Below, piece by piece: positions 1 to 11,291 of a stretch of 64,000 nt of DNA. The notes under the pieces are model-generated. The model did no database searches, was not told the DNA's origin, and was given only the letters and a program-made list of their open reading frames with translations. Position 1 is the stretch's first letter. Each line of letters opens with the position of its first letter. Origin of the DNA: Loripinus fragilis (Eukaryota > Mollusca > Bivalvia > Lucinida > Lucinidae); assembly GCA_964019695.1 (NCBI GenBank), contig OZ026528.1, forward strand, positions 52,172,495 to 52,236,494, given 5' to 3'. The translations under genes were made by a program, and so were the position numbers.

Positions 1-86
1 CCTCCATTATAGTTTTTTAAGTAAGTTATGACCCTCATAACTCTTAAAGGCCCAATGTGGCTACTTTAGAATCACAAACTGGACCT

Positions 87-460
87 AGTTAAATCGATTA
101 TCAGTTAACATGCATATTAACTGCAGCGTTGCAAGTTGCCTGATAAACGATGTCTATCTCACAGCATGAGCCTTTATCAGATCATTATGACCTTGCACTT
201 TTTGAATGACGTCAGCTGAATCAACACAAAAATCAACCAGTACGTCATATTTGCTGGTTTGAAGAGTGAATGAACTTGGTAAGCTGCTAAATAGAATACC
301 AGGTTTGGGTCTTTTGATATCAAGTCTACCAGGCTCAGCTAGAGAATGCCTGTTGAATCACTCTGCAAGCCTCGCGATGTCAACAAGTGTTCTCGAAGCC
401 TTGCCTGGTAAACTTAATATCAAAAGACACTCACCTAGTATTCTCTATTTATTTGGAAGT
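87..460. repeat. Dispersed fold-back repeat, copy 1 (second copy at 61465-61835)
   Basis: The stretch containing TGTCTATCTCACAGCATG and the following GACGTC-rich part recurs near the right end of the window. Its right half is an imperfect inverted repeat: AATAGAATACCAGGTTTG and TTTTGATATCAAGT on one arm, the complementary AGTATTCTCTATTTA and ATATCAAAAGACA on the other, arms about 60-70 bp. An open frame of 106 codons across it is not kept in the second copy, so I do not call a gene. Confidence 0.65.
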
Positions 461-600
461 ATATACTCTAGTAATCCCCGTGTTTTACCACTTTTTGTCC
501 CTGTAGGAGGGCACCCTGCATGGGAGGAAAAGTTCATAGAAATATTATCAAGATCCTTTTTTCTTATCCACAATTGTAAATTATAGGAACAAAAGCAATG

Positions 601-1412
601 AGCTGTTGTTTCAAAAAAATATTGCAGCAATAAGTTTTCTATCTAATAGACATAATGTTTTTAATATAAATTTACGAACATTATTAATCAATATATGAGC
701 CAAGATCTGACAGAAGGGACCTTCTGGCAATAAAAGTCAAAAAGGAGATATTTACAGAGAAATAAGGACCTAGCTGTTGTGAACAATTACAGAAAATTTG
801 AAGAGATGATCTTTAAAAATAACAAAGATATGAGCGTTTAAACTCGTATAGACAAATTGGTATTAAACATGATGTCGCTTAACGTTGTTAATAACGTTCT
901 GACGTCAACACCATTGTGTTGACATATGACGCTAAAAAAACGCTAGGGGAATATTTCAAGGATGCTCCATTTTCTGTAAATTTGACGTGTATGCAATTGC
1001 ATAGATTGCACAAATAGCCCACATACGCACCGTCCCGTGTTTACAAAAGCATTTGAAATGAGGTACCCGGTTTTAAAGGAAGTGTGTAGTCTATATGCAC
1101 AGCTGTTGCCATGGCAACATACATTATACGTATTACTTAATTTTATCATAACTGTTTGCGCATCTGACTGTAGTACATGTTAGAAGCAGTTTGACTCTAT
1201 TGTAAGAACATGCAAAATGTTGACAATTTAGACGTTTTTGAAATTTCGATTGCACAAAATCTTCTAAAATGCCCGAAGGACCCTTCTGTCAGATCCGCGA
1301 TTATATTTCTTTCAAATATAACTCATATGTATCATACGGGATCACATATGTGTCATACACTTGAGTTAAAATGAGATTACCTGTGTTATCCCATTTGGCC
1401 TCTAATATCGAC
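601..1412. other. Intergenic, no recognised feature
   Basis: AT-rich sequence. I see no coding signal, no array and no paired terminal repeats; the few short frames are below what chance gives. Confidence 0.5.
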
Positions 1413-1620
1413 TTAACCCTTAAAGCGCCAATCACGATTGCAGCAGACGACAAATTTATGTCCTGTTATTTAATTTTCGAAAAAATTAGGTATGAAATTT
1501 CTTGAGAATCGTCTGCCAGTCTGCAGATTCTCATGAAATATTATTCCTTATTTAGTTTTAAAACGGCAAAATTTGACTTTGCCGTCTGCAGCAAATTATA
1601 GGTGGCGCTTTAAGGGTTAA
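1413..1620. mobile_element. piggyBac-like MITE with TTAA target sites
   Basis: A 200-bp element (1417-1616) runs from CCC to GGG and is flanked on both sides by TTAA. The ends are inverted repeats, CCCTTAAAGCGCCA on the left and its complement on the right; a further pair, GCAGCAGACG and its complement, lies just inside. TTAA duplication with CCC/GGG ends is typical of piggyBac. It is non-autonomous, with no coding content. Confidence 0.75.
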
Positions 1621-1879
1621 CATCGCTTGCTGTATCTACTTCTTATCTAATTAAAATGTCTCTGTAGCAAACCGTGTGTACCCGGATCTGGGTCCACACT
1701 TTTTGAGTGCAGAATTAGTCCTTGATGTAAGCATTAAAATGCTGAAGACAACTTCAGCAGAAATACATCTTCTTCTGATGAAATTTTCATAGCAGTTGAA
1801 GGGTTGATAATTAGTGTAATGTACACAACACGTAATAGTTTTTTATCAGGTTCAATAAACACCGAATATACGAGTATTA

Positions 1880-2016
1880 AGTCCTTGCACGATAAGAGTA
1901 GGGTGACGAAACAGATTTACAATTAGAAGTGCGATAAAACCTACGTTTGTCCAAGCGGTTGAATAAAGTACCACAACTTGACCAACTACGTAACTCTACT
2001 CTTATCTAGCAAGGAC
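1880..2016. mobile_element. 137-bp MITE with terminal inverted repeats
   Basis: The left end AGTCCTTGCACGATAAGAG matches the complement of the right end with two mismatches, over about 22 bp. Nothing coding lies between. The target duplication is unclear. Confidence 0.65.
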
Positions 2017-3079
2017 TCTACCAACTTGAAGGATATAAGTAAAGAAGAACACATATATTTCCACATACAATATTGCAACACCTGACATGCCATAGTTCAT
2101 TAAACTCCGAATAAATACCAAGGATATAAGTAAAGAAGAAATACATATATGGAGTTACATTAATTTTATCTAGAGCTCTGTATACATTTATAAAAATTTC
2201 ACCAGCATATGGGCTTCTTCACTGGAAAACTGACTGGTGCTTGCAAATAACAAGCATACAGATCAGCAGTTTGCTCATCAACTGTATCAAATGCTTTCAC
2301 GAAAAAAAGAAACGGTGTTACTCCAGAACAACAATATGCGTTTTTCCCCTGGTAGACAACGCTACATGATTTCCTTGATCCATCATTCATGACAGAAATC
2401 AAACAACGACTGAAAATGTATCAAACAGTGAAACACATGCAACCCATATGAGCAACGACATACATTTTTATTTTTTCATAATCTACAAAAAGTCATCTAT
2501 CAAAGTACAATTCAAAAAAAAATATTTGGGAAGTATATCGTCAGATATATAGTCAGAATTTTTGTTTTACTGCGATCGATTTTCGGAGCCTTGATAAATA
2601 CAATCTGACATTAATGCTCATGCATTATTGAATTTATGCAACTCTTTTTGGAAAATGAGGTAAAATGCATGACAATCATCGAATTGTATCTCTTTTCATC
2701 AACTTGTATAACCATTTTGTATACTGATGAATTCTTCCATCTGGTTTGATACAACGACATTGGGATGGTTCATTGTGCATATCAAGGGGTCATCAGTTTG
2801 AATTTTCAAATTAAGATGTTCTTTAGATCAGACTTGGGATCAATTATTTTAAAAAGTTGTTAATTATTTACTATTACATTGGAATTTGTTGAATTAAATT
2901 ACAATTACATGCCTTTTGAGCAAAGTAATTAATTACATCATTAACTTTGCAAAAGGCAATTAATTACATCATAATTACATTCTGTTGTCACTTCAACATA
3001 TATCTTCATGTGAGTCCTCAGAAGATAATGTGCATGGAAGATCAATCTTTATATGCTAGTACTCTGAAATAAGTTTTAT
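2017..3079. other. Intergenic AT-rich, with a short local duplication
   Basis: A phrase of about 25 bp containing GGATATAAGTAAAGAAGAA occurs at about 2031 and again at about 2121. The part at 2840-3000 is rich in AATTAC and TAATTA words. No gene was seen; a 67-codon minus-strand frame here has no family resemblance. Confidence 0.45.
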
Positions 3080-3300
3080 AGGAGCGTTATGCCTCAGTGG
3101 TAGAGTGTTAGACTTGGGTTCAAAGGGTTGCCAGTTCGAGACTTGCGGGAAGCACTGTGTTGTGTCCTTAAGCAAGATACTTTGTTCTTTGCTGGTTCAA
3201 GCCAGACAGACAGATAAACGTCCTTACATGATTACACGACTGAAAAAATGTTGACTTGACTGGGGCGTGAAAAATCAACAAAAATCAACGAGAAATAAAT
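3080..3300 (+). mobile_element. tRNA-derived SINE
   Basis: The head has a box A-like GCCTCAGTGGTAGAGTG and a box B-like CAGTTCGAGAC at tRNA-like spacing. It is followed by the TGTGTCCTTAAGCAAGA body shared by other SINEs here, then GTTGACTTGACTGGGGCGTG and an A-rich tail. It is diverged, so an old copy. Confidence 0.75.
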
Positions 3301-3655
3301 TCCAATAAAGTTTTTGTTCAAACCAAATAATACAATAAAAACTTAAGATTTTGCCATTATCAATGTCCTGATCCGCAGACAGTCCCTAAACCTTGATAGT
3401 GAAAGGCTTTGCCAAAAAAGAAAAAAAAAACTGTTTTCCTAAGTTCCAATCAAAAGGCAGTCTCTATGACTCTCTATACGCAGAATAAAGAGTAAAACTT
3501 TTACAATACAAGTTTCTGAAAAGAGATAATATTGGAGCCGATTATTTAAATGCATTTATGCAACGTATTTAATAAATTAAATAATATAGGAAAACGAATA
3601 TTCTTAAATTCAATTTATCAAATTACATTAAATGTATGTTTATTACATAAATTAC

Positions 3656-4029
3656 TTAAAGCTGCATACTCTGTAACTATGAACATTTTTCCAAAAAAAT
3701 ATTTTCTTTTTAAATCATTTGTAAAAGTAGAATAAAGTTATGTTGTCACAATAAATCTAATTTCTACAGCTGAAAACTGCATGGAAAAGTGAATTATCTT
3801 ATAAAAACAGGTGTATTTTCTCTTGTTTGTAATTATTTGCGTCCCTCCAATAACTCTAGACAGTTAATTTTTAACATAAATGCTGTTGTTTTGGCACTAA
3901 TCATTTGTTAATTGTTACGAAAAAGGTAAAATGTATAACTGAATTTTAGTATTTTTAATGTGTTCTTGAAAAATAGAAACATTATTTTTAAAATGAAAAT
4001 ATCAAAAGTTACAGATTATGCAGCTTTAA
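3656..4029. mobile_element. 366-bp MITE with TTAA flanks, copy A
   Basis: The element (3660-4025) begins AGCTGCATACTCTGTAACT and ends with the complement of AGCTGCATAATCTGTAACT; both sides carry TTAA. A second copy at 18771-19136 is exactly the same length and nearly identical, so the family moved fairly recently. No transposase is encoded. A TTAA-specific transposase (piggyBac or Kolobok type) is the likely mover. Confidence 0.85.
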
Positions 4030-4179
4030 AAATGCATTTTGAACAATAAAATGTTACGTATTAATTGTTTTATGTATGCAGCGTTGTTATTGACATCATT
4101 AAATAACATTACTAAATAATTTTATGTAAACCACTTTTTTCCAATTTTATTGAATTGTTATATTACTCCCAGGTATGAC

Positions 4180-4330
4180 ATCATAATTGGACTGCGAGGC
4201 CTGAAAACCTGTCTTTCGGGTTTCCGACAAAGCCAGATTCAAACCAGTCCGCTCAGCTACAGAGACTAGCTAAAAAATTAGAAATTCGCTTGTAGCAAGT
4301 TTGGATATGATTATTTCCAAAAAGCTAAAA
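4180..4330 (-). mobile_element. tRNA-like SINE fragment, minus strand
   Basis: Read on the minus strand there is a box A-like TAGCTGAGCGGACTGG and a box B-like GGTTTGAATCT, followed by TTGTCGGAAACCCGAA. The same unit recurs at 16545-16690. The adjoining 4340-4400 holds a piece related to the GATCAGACTGNGC part of element M1. Confidence 0.5.
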
Positions 4331-4599
4331 ACAAAAGGGCTGATCAGACTGTGCGGATGCGCAGGCTGGTTTGCACCATTGTTGTTCGCAGACCCAGGAA
4401 AACAGGGTGCCATAGGGTTTTCTGCGGTTTGTGATTGCGGTATTTCCTGATCATACTCACTTTTGTCACGTCGCGGCCTATATGATAAGTGCTATTATTA
4501 GATTGACAGTCAAAGTTAGGAACAAAACAATATGCCCATATGGCCCTGAATCACCCACCTGAGTTTTGTTTAAAGCGTATATATAGGTATCTGTTGAAA

Positions 4600-6240
4600 G
4601 CTGACAACTTCCCTGATGACACCAGGGGTGGTCATTTTTGGCCCAAGGGCCATAATTTGCTATGCCTTATTGTTGCAGACAAGACGATTTTTTCATGTTT
4701 TCCCTAAATAAGCCTTTGTACAATATGTGACCCTGGGGTGGGGATATATTTGGCCCAAAGCGCATAATTTGAACAAACTTGGCAGAGGTCTACTAGGTGA
4801 CGCTACACACAAACATTAACAATCTAGGCCTTGTGGTTTCAGACAAGAAGATTTTTTCATGATTTCCCTATAAGCCTGTGTAAAACATGTGACCCCAGGG
4901 CAGGGAGTTTTTTTGCAAACTTGGTAGATGTCCTCTATGTGATGCTACATACCAGATATCAAGGCTTTAGGCCTTGTTATTTCAGACATGAAGATTTGTT
5001 CATGATTTCCCTAAATAAGCCTATGTGAAAAATGTGACCCCTGGGACAGGGCCAATCTTACCCTACTGGTATGATTTATATTAACTTGGTAAAGGTCCAC
5101 TATGTGATGCTACATAACAAATATCAATGCTCTCAGCCTTGTTGTTTCAGACAAGTAGATCATTTCATGATTTCCCTATATCAGATAATGTAAAACATAT
5201 GACCCCAAGGGCGGGGTCTTTTTTGGCCCCATGGATATAATTTGAACAAACTTGGTAGAGGTCCACTAAATGATGCTACATACTTAATATCAAGACTCTA
5301 GGCCTTGTGGTTTCAGACAAGAACATTTTTACATGTGTTCCCTACATAAGCCTATGTTAAACATACGACCCCCAGGGAGGGGCCTTTTTTGGCCCAAGGA
5401 CAATAATTTGAACAAACATGGTAGAGGTCCACTAGGTGATGCTACATACCAAATATCAATGCTATCGGTCTTGTTGTTTCAGACAAGTAGATTTTTTCAT
5501 GATTTCCCTACATAAGATAATGTAAACATATGGCCCCCTTACCGCGTCATTTTTGGCCCCAGGGGCATAATTTGAACAAACTTGGTAGAGGTCCACTAAA
5601 TGATGCTACATACTAAAAATCAGACTCTAGGCCTTGTGGTTTCAGACAAGAACATTTTACATGTTTTGCCTATATAAGCCTATAACATATGACTCCCAGG
5701 GAGGGTCATTTTTGGCCCAAGGGGCATAATTTGAACAAACTCAGTAGAGGTCCACTAGCTGATGCTACAAACCAAATATCTACAAGGCTCTAGGCCTTGT
5801 TGTTTCATAGAAGAATATTTTTTACGTTTTCCGTAAAAGACTATGTAAAACATGTGACCCCGGGGGCGGCCCACTTTTGGTCCCAGTTGCAGTTGCATAG
5901 CTTGAATTAACTTTGTAAAAGTCGTCTAACTGATGCGACATACCAAATATCAAAGCTCTAGACCTTGTGGTTTCAGACAAGAAGATTATTACAATTTTCA
6001 TCTCGAAAATCTTTTTTAGCCTGTGTGACCTAGATATACAATGGACCAGAACCATTTGAACAATTATAAAAGAGGGCCATATAAGGATAATTCCTGCATG
6101 ATTTGGTCAAATTCCAGCCAGTTGTTTAGAAGGAGATATCTTTCGAAGCAATTGTTGAGGACGGACGTCGCACATTGCCAACAGACATCCAATGATCACA
6201 ATAGCTCACCATGAGCCAATGGCTCAGGTGAGCTTATTAC
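4600..6240. repeat. ~165-bp tandem array plus hairpin end (Helitron/pearl-like element), copy 1
   Basis: The word GATGCTACAT recurs at 4941, 5106, 5272, 5438, 5602, 5761 and 5932 (last two altered), a period near 165 bp. Each unit reads like TTGAACAAACTTGGTAGAGG and GTTTCAGACAAGAAG. After the array comes a unique stretch, then CGGACATCCAATGATCAC and a terminal hairpin built from AGCTCACC and GGTGAGCT. An independent copy lies at 36105-37785. The layout (tandem core, GACGGAC-type stretch, end hairpin) resembles bivalve pearl/Helitron-like non-autonomous elements; that assignment is inference. Short open frames here are by-products of the array. Confidence 0.8.
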
Positions 6241-6897
6241 ATTTCTGCGCCTGTATATGCAATAACTTTTTAGAAATTAAAATGTAACATGGGTTTCAAT
6301 TGTAGGTAAGTAGAAAATACAAATTCTTTAATGGTATAAGCTCAGGATATTAGCAAAATGAATAAAACACCCATAATTTGTATATATTAAATAAACAATG
6401 CGAGACCTGTTTCATGTTTATGTGAACAGATATGAATTTCATTTTTTCCAGTTGCATATTAATAAAACAAACCTTTTTTTGCTTTCTCATAAATAAAGGA
6501 CGTGTCCCTGGTAAAGCCAAATAAACAAAATGGCAATTTAAAGCATTACCATAACACAGCAGCCAGAAATACATGCGTACCCCTCTTTTAATGATTTTAA
6601 GAGCTATACCGGCTGTATTTTTCATGAATTGCGTATTTACGTGTGCAATTTTCTTTTAAGTTAAGAGGAACATTCAGTCTATTATTCAAATGAGAAAAAA
6701 CAGCTTCTGTGAGCCTGTTTTTGCTTGACAACTGGGCTTAAAAAGTTTTACCATACAATTGCCAAAATGGTTTTTCCATGTATAAAATGTGTACTAAAAG
6801 AATTGTGAAAAATAAATTCTCAAAACTCACAGCCGACTCAATTTCTTATATATTGTAAGTATATATCGCCAATAAAACTGATCACCAAATATTGCAT
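6241..6897. other. Intergenic, no recognised feature
   Basis: AT-rich. A 91-codon minus-strand frame (6350-6625) shows no domain and no splice context, so I do not call it. Confidence 0.45.
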
Positions 6898-7027
6898 TTA
6901 AAGTGTGTTTCGTATACAATTAAGTGTTGCCTTGGAAACTGTATACTCTAAAATTTGATGTCTCAGTTGCTTCCAAAAAGTAAATATCCAACTGAAATCC
7001 TTTATTTTCTAACAGAACACACTTTAA
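6898..7027. mobile_element. Short TTAA-flanked MITE candidate
   Basis: A 122-bp stretch begins AGTGTGTT, ends AACACACT and has TTAA on both sides. The inverted repeat is only about 8-10 bp, so this is weaker than the other TTAA elements. Confidence 0.4.
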
Positions 7028-7943
7028 GTATTTATGTACAATTTATCATAGGTTTCAAGAGAAAGGCTTCATCTCTTTAAGAGAAATCGTTCGAAAATGG
7101 TTTTGAACATTTCGTTTCAGACAGCATTAAAACGCTTAAAATTTGACCACTCGTCTTCAGATACTGTTTCAACCTAGCGAATAAAGTTGAGAACTATTTT
7201 CTTGGTGACAGCGTATTCCTGTAGATCAGATTTACATGTGTAAATCAATCATAACCAAATATAATAAGAAATGAAGGAGAACAGGCAATTTCAAATTTGT
7301 TCGAATAAACATGTATCACCTCTTGTACTGTTAAAACTAGTAAGAAAGTTATTCACTTAAGGGTGTGGTTTCGAGTTTTTTGCTACGAGAAACATGCCTT
7401 CAGTGAGTAACTGATACGGCAGCTTACAACAGTTTGGTATTGATTATTGATCGATGGCCATGCCTAGTGATAAACAAAGCATCCTCTGTAGGTAACTACC
7501 ATACAGTTGTTAAATGGTTTAAATCAACCTTCATTACCAGTGGAGGGAATTAGTGTATACACATTTATATTGACAAAACACTATGGTCATGATACAGATC
7601 TTCAAAAGAATGTACAAAATACAAATTCCGGTTGAAAGTACACCAGTATATATGTAGCGTTTATGGAAAAGAACACACACACACACATACACACACATTT
7701 ATACTAAAAGAAACATATCAATGTATAAATCACAAAATAAAAGCACAAAAAGCCCATTAAACATTCCCACAATAATTTAGCTATTTTGTTTATTTTTACT
7801 ATTTCCTGTACTACTAAGAAAACTTTAAGAAGTAAGTTTGTCGATGTTAAATGCAGATCACTCAAAATATGTTCGACTTGAGAACCATTAAGTACTTGTA
7901 TAAATAATTTACTGTATAAAGCTATTTGGCCATAATTATTATT
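7028..7943. other. Intergenic with a short (CA)n tract
   Basis: A CA-rich microsatellite lies at about 7672-7697. The piece around 7360-7490 loosely resembles 38870-39000 (shared GGTGTGGTTT and CTAATGATAAACA-type words), so it is probably an old repeat. No gene was seen. Confidence 0.45.
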
Positions 7944-9274
7944 AATGCCTCGGTTACATTTGCCACGGTCATCGTACGATTTATTTGTCTACGATTTTCT
8001 CTACGATTTTTTCGGCGTCGTATGCGGCTATAATCTACGACGTATGTGTTTACATTGCTTACGATCACCTTACGATTTCTTTTGGCGACAAACTTGGACT
8101 TAAACTTACTGAGACCTTGCGGATATCCTACGACAACCGCAAGATTATCATACAACCATCGTGTTATCTTCACGACCTCCCTATATAAATCGCACGATGC
8201 CCGTACGGTGACCTTGCTGACGCTTGTTATGGTTTTATTAAGTTTAATCATCCAAAGGCACTATACGGCATCTTCGTTAGAAGCAAAAATGAAGTCGTTG
8301 CATGCGAACAACAAAGGTACTCACCAGACTGTGCTTTCTTCCACCCAGCCTGGTCAGCACATTTGCCATTCGTTTTCAGCAAAATACATTTTGTAAAACA
8401 TTCATGCATTCAAATTTCAATGTTCGACAAAGTTACATGTTCTCACTATGAGATCAATATAATATATCCTTGAAGTAATACTCAAATTCAAATCCCAGAG
8501 TTATAAATACCCCCCCCCCCCCCCAAAAAAAAAATATCTGGACTTTTTATTAATCTTATCTAATTTATTAAATCCCTTATACAACCAGCATTTTATATAC
8601 TCAAAATGCATATATGGATTTCACGTTAGGTGCATATTTTCAATTGCACTTCAGACAATTTTATCAGTGAAGCATACTCTATGGGCCCTGATTAGACTGC
8701 TTCCAACAGCAAACTGATCTGGGCCCATAATGAGTCACTCTGAGTGGTGGTATAAGAGACATCGTCTGAAGACAACTATTGAAATGAAACAAACAGCTGA
8801 TGATAACCAATATATACCTGTCTGGAAATTGTTGACACGTCGCAAGGTGACCGCACGATCGTCGTGCCATCGCCTTGGGGTAACCGCAGTATGACCGTCC
8901 GATGTCCGTACGATTTTATGGGCCCTGCAAGGGCATCGTGCGGCGACCTTGTGGGCTCCTTAAGACTATCGCAAGAGCCTACGATCATTTTTTGGCAAAA
9001 ATGGCAAAATAAAATCGCGTGTTGTCCTCACGATCACCGTACGGTGCCCGTACGGGTATCGTACGATGTCACTGCGATGTGTCTACGGGCTACGGGCTTA
9101 CGATTTTTTCAAATTTGTCATTGTGCGGAGTTAAACCAAAATCGTAGAGGCCACGATGCCCGTAAATCCGTACGATGGTCGCAAGGTCTCCCTGCGGAGG
9201 CCGCACGGAAACGGTGATTTGGACATCGTACGGGCATCGTATACTCGTCGTAAGGCAAATGTAACCGAGGCATT
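7944..9274. mobile_element. Element A: TIRs and arms of 11-bp-phased CGTACGAT words
   Basis: The ends are near-perfect inverted repeats: AATGCCTCGGTTACATTTGC at 7944 and its complement ending at 9274. The arms (about 7944-8230 and 8835-9250) are packed with a degenerate word related to CGTACGAT. In the right arm the words fall in an 11-bp register: starts at 8841, 8852, 8863, 8874, 8885, 8896 and 8907, and again at 9169, 9180, 9191 and 9202. The core (8260-8810) is ordinary AT-rich sequence with a C run at 8511-8524. Several open frames of 60-117 codons cross the arms, but an 11-bp period cannot be a codon pattern, so I do not call them. No transposase was seen. Confidence 0.75.
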
Positions 9275-9459
9275 GGCGGTAAAGTTTTTCATTAGCAGAT
9301 TAAATTGTATGCGAAGTTGAGTGGAAAAGGAAAAAGTTTAATAACCTCTAGCTAATATTAAAGTACATTTTTAACAGCAACAGTTTATCAGCCTTAGCAG
9401 TTGGTCGTCAGCTGGAGAATATTATATTAAAAACTTTCCAAATGAAAGATTTAAATATT

Positions 9460-9680
9460 TTACCAAAGTAAGGAAGAAGGCAAAGATCAGGAATCGATGC
9501 AATCAATTACCACACTTAACACAGGACACGGAAAAGGAAGGTGACAAAAACACGAGAAAACATCGCAAACAAGGCACCCAAGAGGTCAGCTCTTTCCCAA
9601 AAGACACCACTAATTGGCAAAAACAAACACAAATAACACCAACGATCCACAAAAGAATATAATAAGAGAGGAGATCATCA
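9460..9680. repeat. Dispersed repeat R, copy 1
   Basis: The phrase GGAAGAAGGCAAAGATC, then CCACA-rich stretches and GAGGTCAGCTCTTTCCC, recurs at about 33260-33420 and 35725-35960. It has no tRNA-like head and no open frame. It may be the body of an old SINE or other retroelement. Confidence 0.6.
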
Positions 9681-9774
9681 CAACATGACTAAAATTGTTG
9701 ACTGGGACGTAAATGGTCAAAGCAAACGAATTGCCTTATGCTGGTATCCTTTAAAGGAGTAGAATTCTTCTTTT

Positions 9775-10935
9775 TATTGGTGCAATGGAAATCCAGACGC
9801 TACCATCGACAGTTGCAAGAATTGGTTGACAAAATGTATATACAATTATTTTCTTAAAAAGCATGTGATAACTCTATTTAACTATCACACTCTCGAGAAA
9901 AGAACAAAATATGAATTTCACAACAGCATAGCTAGAATGCTGAAAAAGTTAAGCATATCAAAGGGAGCCTACTGGATCAAACAATGATTCTCTTCAATTG
10001 CATTCCTTTTCAAAATGGTAACTTTTATTAAAGGAAAGAATTTGCTCCCAGAGGGAGTGAATTCTTTCCTTTATGAACAGTTCCTTATAGTATGGAAATC
10101 ACTTTTATCACATTAAGTGACCTCCCTTGAATGTTACTATTTTTATTACGCATGTGCGTAACCTGCGTAATAGGAGTTACGCCAATGTTTAAGAAACCTG
10201 TAAAGGTTTCCTATTTTGTTCTTTTCACACGGTTGTGTACATTTAAAATGACTTCGCCCACGTGCGATAAGTATCATTACCATATGAACTGATCTATGAT
10301 CCAATGCACGAGATTTTGGTATCGATCGTATATGTGCTAAAGCCTCCTTTGAATGCCTATTCAAATTCAGCGAGGCTAGATGTCTTATTTATGGTATACG
10401 CCTCCTCTACTTCTATACTTTGTGTATGTGAGAAGTGAAGGCTCTGGTGAGACTGTGCATTTGTACTAAAGCCTTCTTTAAATGTCTATTCAAATCCAGC
10501 GGGTCTAGAGGTCTAATATTGGGTCTGAAACTTACTCTATCTACTTCTATACTTTTTGTATTTGAGAAGTGAAGGCTCTGGTGAGACTGTGCATATGTAC
10601 AAAAGCCTCCTTCAAATGTTTATTCAAATCCAGCGGGGTTAGGGTCAATATTCGGTCCAAGCCCTCATCAACTTTTATACTCTGTGTCAGCGATAAGTGA
10701 AGGCTCTGGGGAGACAGCGCATATGTACTAAAGCCTTCTTTAAATGTCTATTCAATTCCAGCGGGTCTAGAGGTCAAATATTGGGCCTGAGTCTGCCTCT
10801 ACTTCTATACTTTGTATATGTGAGAAGTGAAGGCTCTGGTGAGACTGTTCATTCGTGCTTAATTATCCTTTCAATGCCTGTACAAATACACGGGACTAGA
10901 GGTCTAATACTGAGCCTGAGTCTCCTCTTCTATAA
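9775..10935. repeat. Left flank of TRIM copy 1: one 94-bp unit and a ~131-bp tandem block
   Basis: One copy of the 94-bp unit (GCAAGAATTGGTTGACAAAA) lies at 9775-9870; copy 2 has about nine. From about 10360 a unit of about 131 bp containing AGAAGTGAAGGCTCTGG repeats (starts near 10431, 10565, 10692 and 10823). Copy 2 has only about two such units (near 43310 and 43407). No gene was seen. Confidence 0.65.
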
Positions 10936-10939
10936 TTTT

Positions 10940-11173
10940 AGCCGCAAAATATGATTTCCAACAATGTGGCATTTTGACAAGTGTAGACTCAGACGAGCAC
11001 ATGCAGCCTACTTTTATGCTTAGAAATTCCAAACGATGATCAGTCAGTCTTAACACTCACGGGACATTCAAGCGACTAGCAAAGACTCTGATCAGACTGC
11101 GCGTATGCGCAGGCTGATCTGAGGCATTGCTGGTCGCACATACCACATTGTTGGTAATCTCAAGTCGCGGCTC
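10940..11173 (-). mobile_element. Element M1 (MITE), copy in TRIM flank
   Basis: This is a TIR element of about 234 bp whose ends resemble GAGCCGCGACATGAGATTTC. Inside it carries GCGCATATGCGC-type and GATCAGAGCC-type palindromic pieces. This copy is inverted relative to the other four (14184, 25974, 54825, 59185). It is absent from the equivalent flank of TRIM copy 2, so it moved in after the duplication or was lost there. Confidence 0.75.
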
Positions 11174-11291
11174 ATTTGTGTATGAGACAAGTGAAGGCTC
11201 TGGCGTGACTGCGCATATGCACAGTCTCGTCTGAGCTTTCACTGCTCGCCGTTGTGTTAAGTGCAAAAATCTCTTGAGCTGGCCTAAAATC

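Noticed and set aside
266..586. 106-codon plus-strand open frame
   Set aside because: It lies across a fold-back repeat whose second copy (61465-61835) does not keep the frame; there is no domain.
4470..4600. Possible start of the first array element
   Set aside because: No CGCTCACC-type start like those of the other two array elements could be found; the left end is unclear.
7922..9217. Overlapping open frames of 60-117 codons
   Set aside because: They run through the 11-bp-phased arms of element A; an 11-bp period shifts codon phase every step, so they reflect high CpG content, not coding.
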